6,969 nucleotides of DNA from Clostridiales bacterium. GTDB taxonomy: Bacteria; Bacillota; Clostridia; Oscillospirales; Oscillospiraceae. This document shows positions 5,948-6,969 of the stretch, one piece after another. Position 1 is the first letter of the stretch, and every line of letters begins with the position of its first letter. The notes beneath the pieces are model-generated. The model had not been told where the DNA came from. It saw only the letters and a list, made by a program, of their open reading frames with translations, and did no database searches. Location of the stretch: assembly GCA_019420945.1 (NCBI GenBank), contig JAHZGF010000036.1, positions 1 to 6,969 of the forward strand, read 5' to 3'. The position numbers were made by a program, and so were the translations under genes.

Positions 5948-6800
5948 GAAAATCATGCCTCCCCCTTGGCTGGCTCACCGGGAGATCGAGCGATACTCCA
6001 TCGGCTGGCGCATGGGCTCTGGGGAGGATTACATAGACCGATTTGGCGATTGGCTGGATGCCCTCTCATCGGAGGAGCGGACGGAATACCGCACCCTCTT
6101 TCCCGAACCGGTGACCTGGATGGGCTGGTGGGATGACGAGGACAAGGTTGAGGTGCTGGAGCATGGTGACTTCTGGGTGGATGCATGGCAGCCAGAGGGC
6201 CAGCCCAAGTACACCCACCAGTGGCTCCAGCAGGAATTTTCCATGGGGAGAAAGCGAGAACTGTACCTATTCTGGGGCCATCAGCCTGCCGAGGGCGGCC
6301 AGCTAACGAAAAGCTGCCTCAGCCAGTGGTGGATGGAGGACTTCTGGTCCATCGCCGACACCTATCTCTGCATGGAGCAGTATATGATGGCCGCAAAAGC
6401 TGAGCTGTTCGGTGACGGGGAGATCCGGGACCAGATTTTGAAATGCAGCGACCCCAGGCAGATCAAGGCCCTGGGCCGCAAGGTGCGGGGCTTTGACCAG
6501 AAGGTATGGGACAGGTTCAAATACGCCATTGTGCTGGGTGGCAACTGGTGCAAATTCAGCCAGAACCGTGACCTGCGGGAGTTTCTCCTCTCTACCGGGG
6601 ACAGCGTGCTGGTGGAGGCCAGTCCCTATGACAGCATCTGGGGCATCCGGCTCTCGTCCAGCTCCCCGGGGGCCCAGGACCCGATGAAGTGGCGGGGGCA
6701 GAACCTGCTGGGCTTTGCGCTAATGGAGGTGCGGGACGAGCTGCGCCGGGTGACGCAGAATGAAATGCTTTGCGATTGGAGTACGGTATGGCAGAAATGA
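5931..6800 (+). CDS. NADAR family protein (YbiA/DUF1768-like ADP-ribose glycosidase) with N-terminal extension
   Basis: The 289-residue protein has a NADAR domain at about residues 111-272. Visible hallmarks are LYLFWGHQ (111-118), the helix YLCMEQYMMAAKAELFGD with E149 and Q150 (145-162), LGRKVRGFDQKVWD (181-194), WCKFSQN (206-212), LLSTGDSVLVEAS (219-231), DSIWGIRL (234-241) and GQNLLGFALMEVRDEL (256-271). NADAR proteins are N-glycosidases acting on ADP-ribose conjugates or riboflavin-pathway intermediates; some reverse guanine ADP-ribosylation of DNA made by DarT-type toxins. Residues 1-105 (SIGWRMGSGEDYIDRFGDW, then LFPEPVTWMGWW) are an extension I recall in many Firmicutes members; its role is unknown. 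AAAGGA (5917-5922) sits 8 bases before the ATG. No DarT toxin is in the window, so it is an orphan antitoxin, a repair enzyme, or paired with a toxin outside. Confidence 0.9.
   Translation: MALQDKKIMPPPWLAHREIERYSIGWRMGSGEDYIDRFGDWLDALSSEERTEYRTLFPEPVTWMGWWDDEDKVEVLEHGDFWVDAWQPEGQPKYTHQWLQQEFSMGRKRELYLFWGHQPAEGGQLTKSCLSQWWMEDFWSIADTYLCMEQYMMAAKAELFGDGEIRDQILKCSDPRQIKALGRKVRGFDQKVWDRFKYAIVLGGNWCKFSQNRDLREFLLSTGDSVLVEASPYDSIWGIRLSSSSPGAQDPMKWRGQNLLGFALMEVRDELRRVTQNEMLCDWSTVWQK
6778..6782 (+). promoter_or_regulatory. Ribosome binding site for the last gene, inside the NADAR gene
   Basis: GGAGT lies 5 bases before the ATG at 6788 and 14 bases before the in-frame ATG at 6797, favouring 6788. Either start overlaps the NADAR stop (6798-6800), so translational coupling is likely. 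Confidence 0.55.
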
Positions 6801-6969
6801 AACTCTATGAACTGGTCAACCACTATCACATCGGCACCGAACTGACCTGCGCCGAGGCGATGTTCATGGCCTGCAATGAATATTACCATCTGAATTTGTC
6901 CGAGGAGACACGGAAGATGTTCTCCGTCATGGGCCTTGGGATGCAGACCGAGCAGTCCTGCTGCGGCGC
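6788..6969 (+). CDS. C_GCAxxG_C_C family putative redox protein (3' end outside window)
   Basis: Sixty codons are visible before the window ends. They read MKLYELVNHYHIG, TELTCAEAMFMACNEYY, then an ETRKMFSVMGLGMQTEQSCCG segment. This matches the N-terminal half of C_GCAxxG_C_C proteins, small Cys-rich proteins in which a 'CAEA' motif and a later 'CCG-A' motif carry the conserved cysteines (here the Cys before AEA, and the CC pair at the window end). They are predicted redox-active or metal-binding proteins of unknown substrate, usually 130-150 residues. The frame overlaps the NADAR gene by 13 bases. The family is unrelated to immunity, so this gene may mark the edge of the immunity array or a NADAR-linked function. 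Confidence 0.8.
   Translation, partial: MAEMKLYELVNHYHIGTELTCAEAMFMACNEYYHLNLSEETRKMFSVMGLGMQTEQSCCG

Noticed and set aside
5931..6800. Complete DarT-NADAR toxin-antitoxin pair
   Set aside because: No protein in the window shows an ADP-ribosyltransferase pattern; the upstream 92-residue protein is too short for a DarT toxin.
1..6969. tRNA, riboswitch, terminator, CRISPR, insertion sequence or recombination site
   Set aside because: Gaps between genes are at most about 35 bases and hold only ribosome binding sites. By eye I saw no tandem or inverted repeats, T-run hairpins or transposase motifs.

Overview
The window reads as part of one long, single-strand, tightly packed array of small accessory genes from a gut-type Firmicute (Clostridia; Oscillospirales or Lachnospiraceae are my best guesses). 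The guess rests on the moderately high G+C, the strong AGGAGG-type ribosome binding sites before almost every gene, and the protein families. Eleven coding regions lie on the + strand. The first and last run off the window edges. Gaps between genes are at most about 35 bases and several genes overlap, so there is no space for internal terminators, tRNAs or other RNA genes. I saw no CRISPR array, insertion sequence, attachment site or origin.

Layout. Positions 1-462 hold the C-terminal part of a SUKH-3-like protein. 498-1043 is a second SUKH (SMI1/KNR4-like) protein. 1060-1386 is a DUF5713 protein. 1392-2327 is a zinc-ribbon domain joined in frame to a DUF4241 domain, with a second perfect ribosome binding site and ATG at the domain junction. 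2351-3310 is a leucine-rich-repeat protein with a C-terminal NTF2-like immunity domain. 3321-3554 is an unrecognised 77-residue protein. 3573-5054 is a 493-residue leucine-rich-repeat protein with an Imm26-like N-terminus. 5067-5666 is a two-zinc-ribbon protein. 5669-5947 is an unrecognised 92-residue protein. 5931-6800 is a NADAR (YbiA/DUF1768) protein with an N-terminal extension. 6788 to the end is the start of a C_GCAxxG_C_C family protein.

Interpretation. SUKH, NTF2-like and Imm26-like domains are known immunity families of bacterial polymorphic toxin systems. Arrays of unrelated immunity genes without a toxin beside them are known as polyimmunity loci. The simplest reading is that the first two thirds of the window is such a locus, protecting the cell against toxins delivered by competing strains. 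The NADAR gene fits a defensive theme in a different way: proteins of this family remove ADP-ribose from guanine and act as antitoxins to some DarT toxins, but no DarT is visible here. The unrecognised 77- and 92-residue proteins and the zinc-ribbon proteins are candidates for new immunity or accessory proteins by context only. No toxin, secretion gene or nuclease is present in the window.
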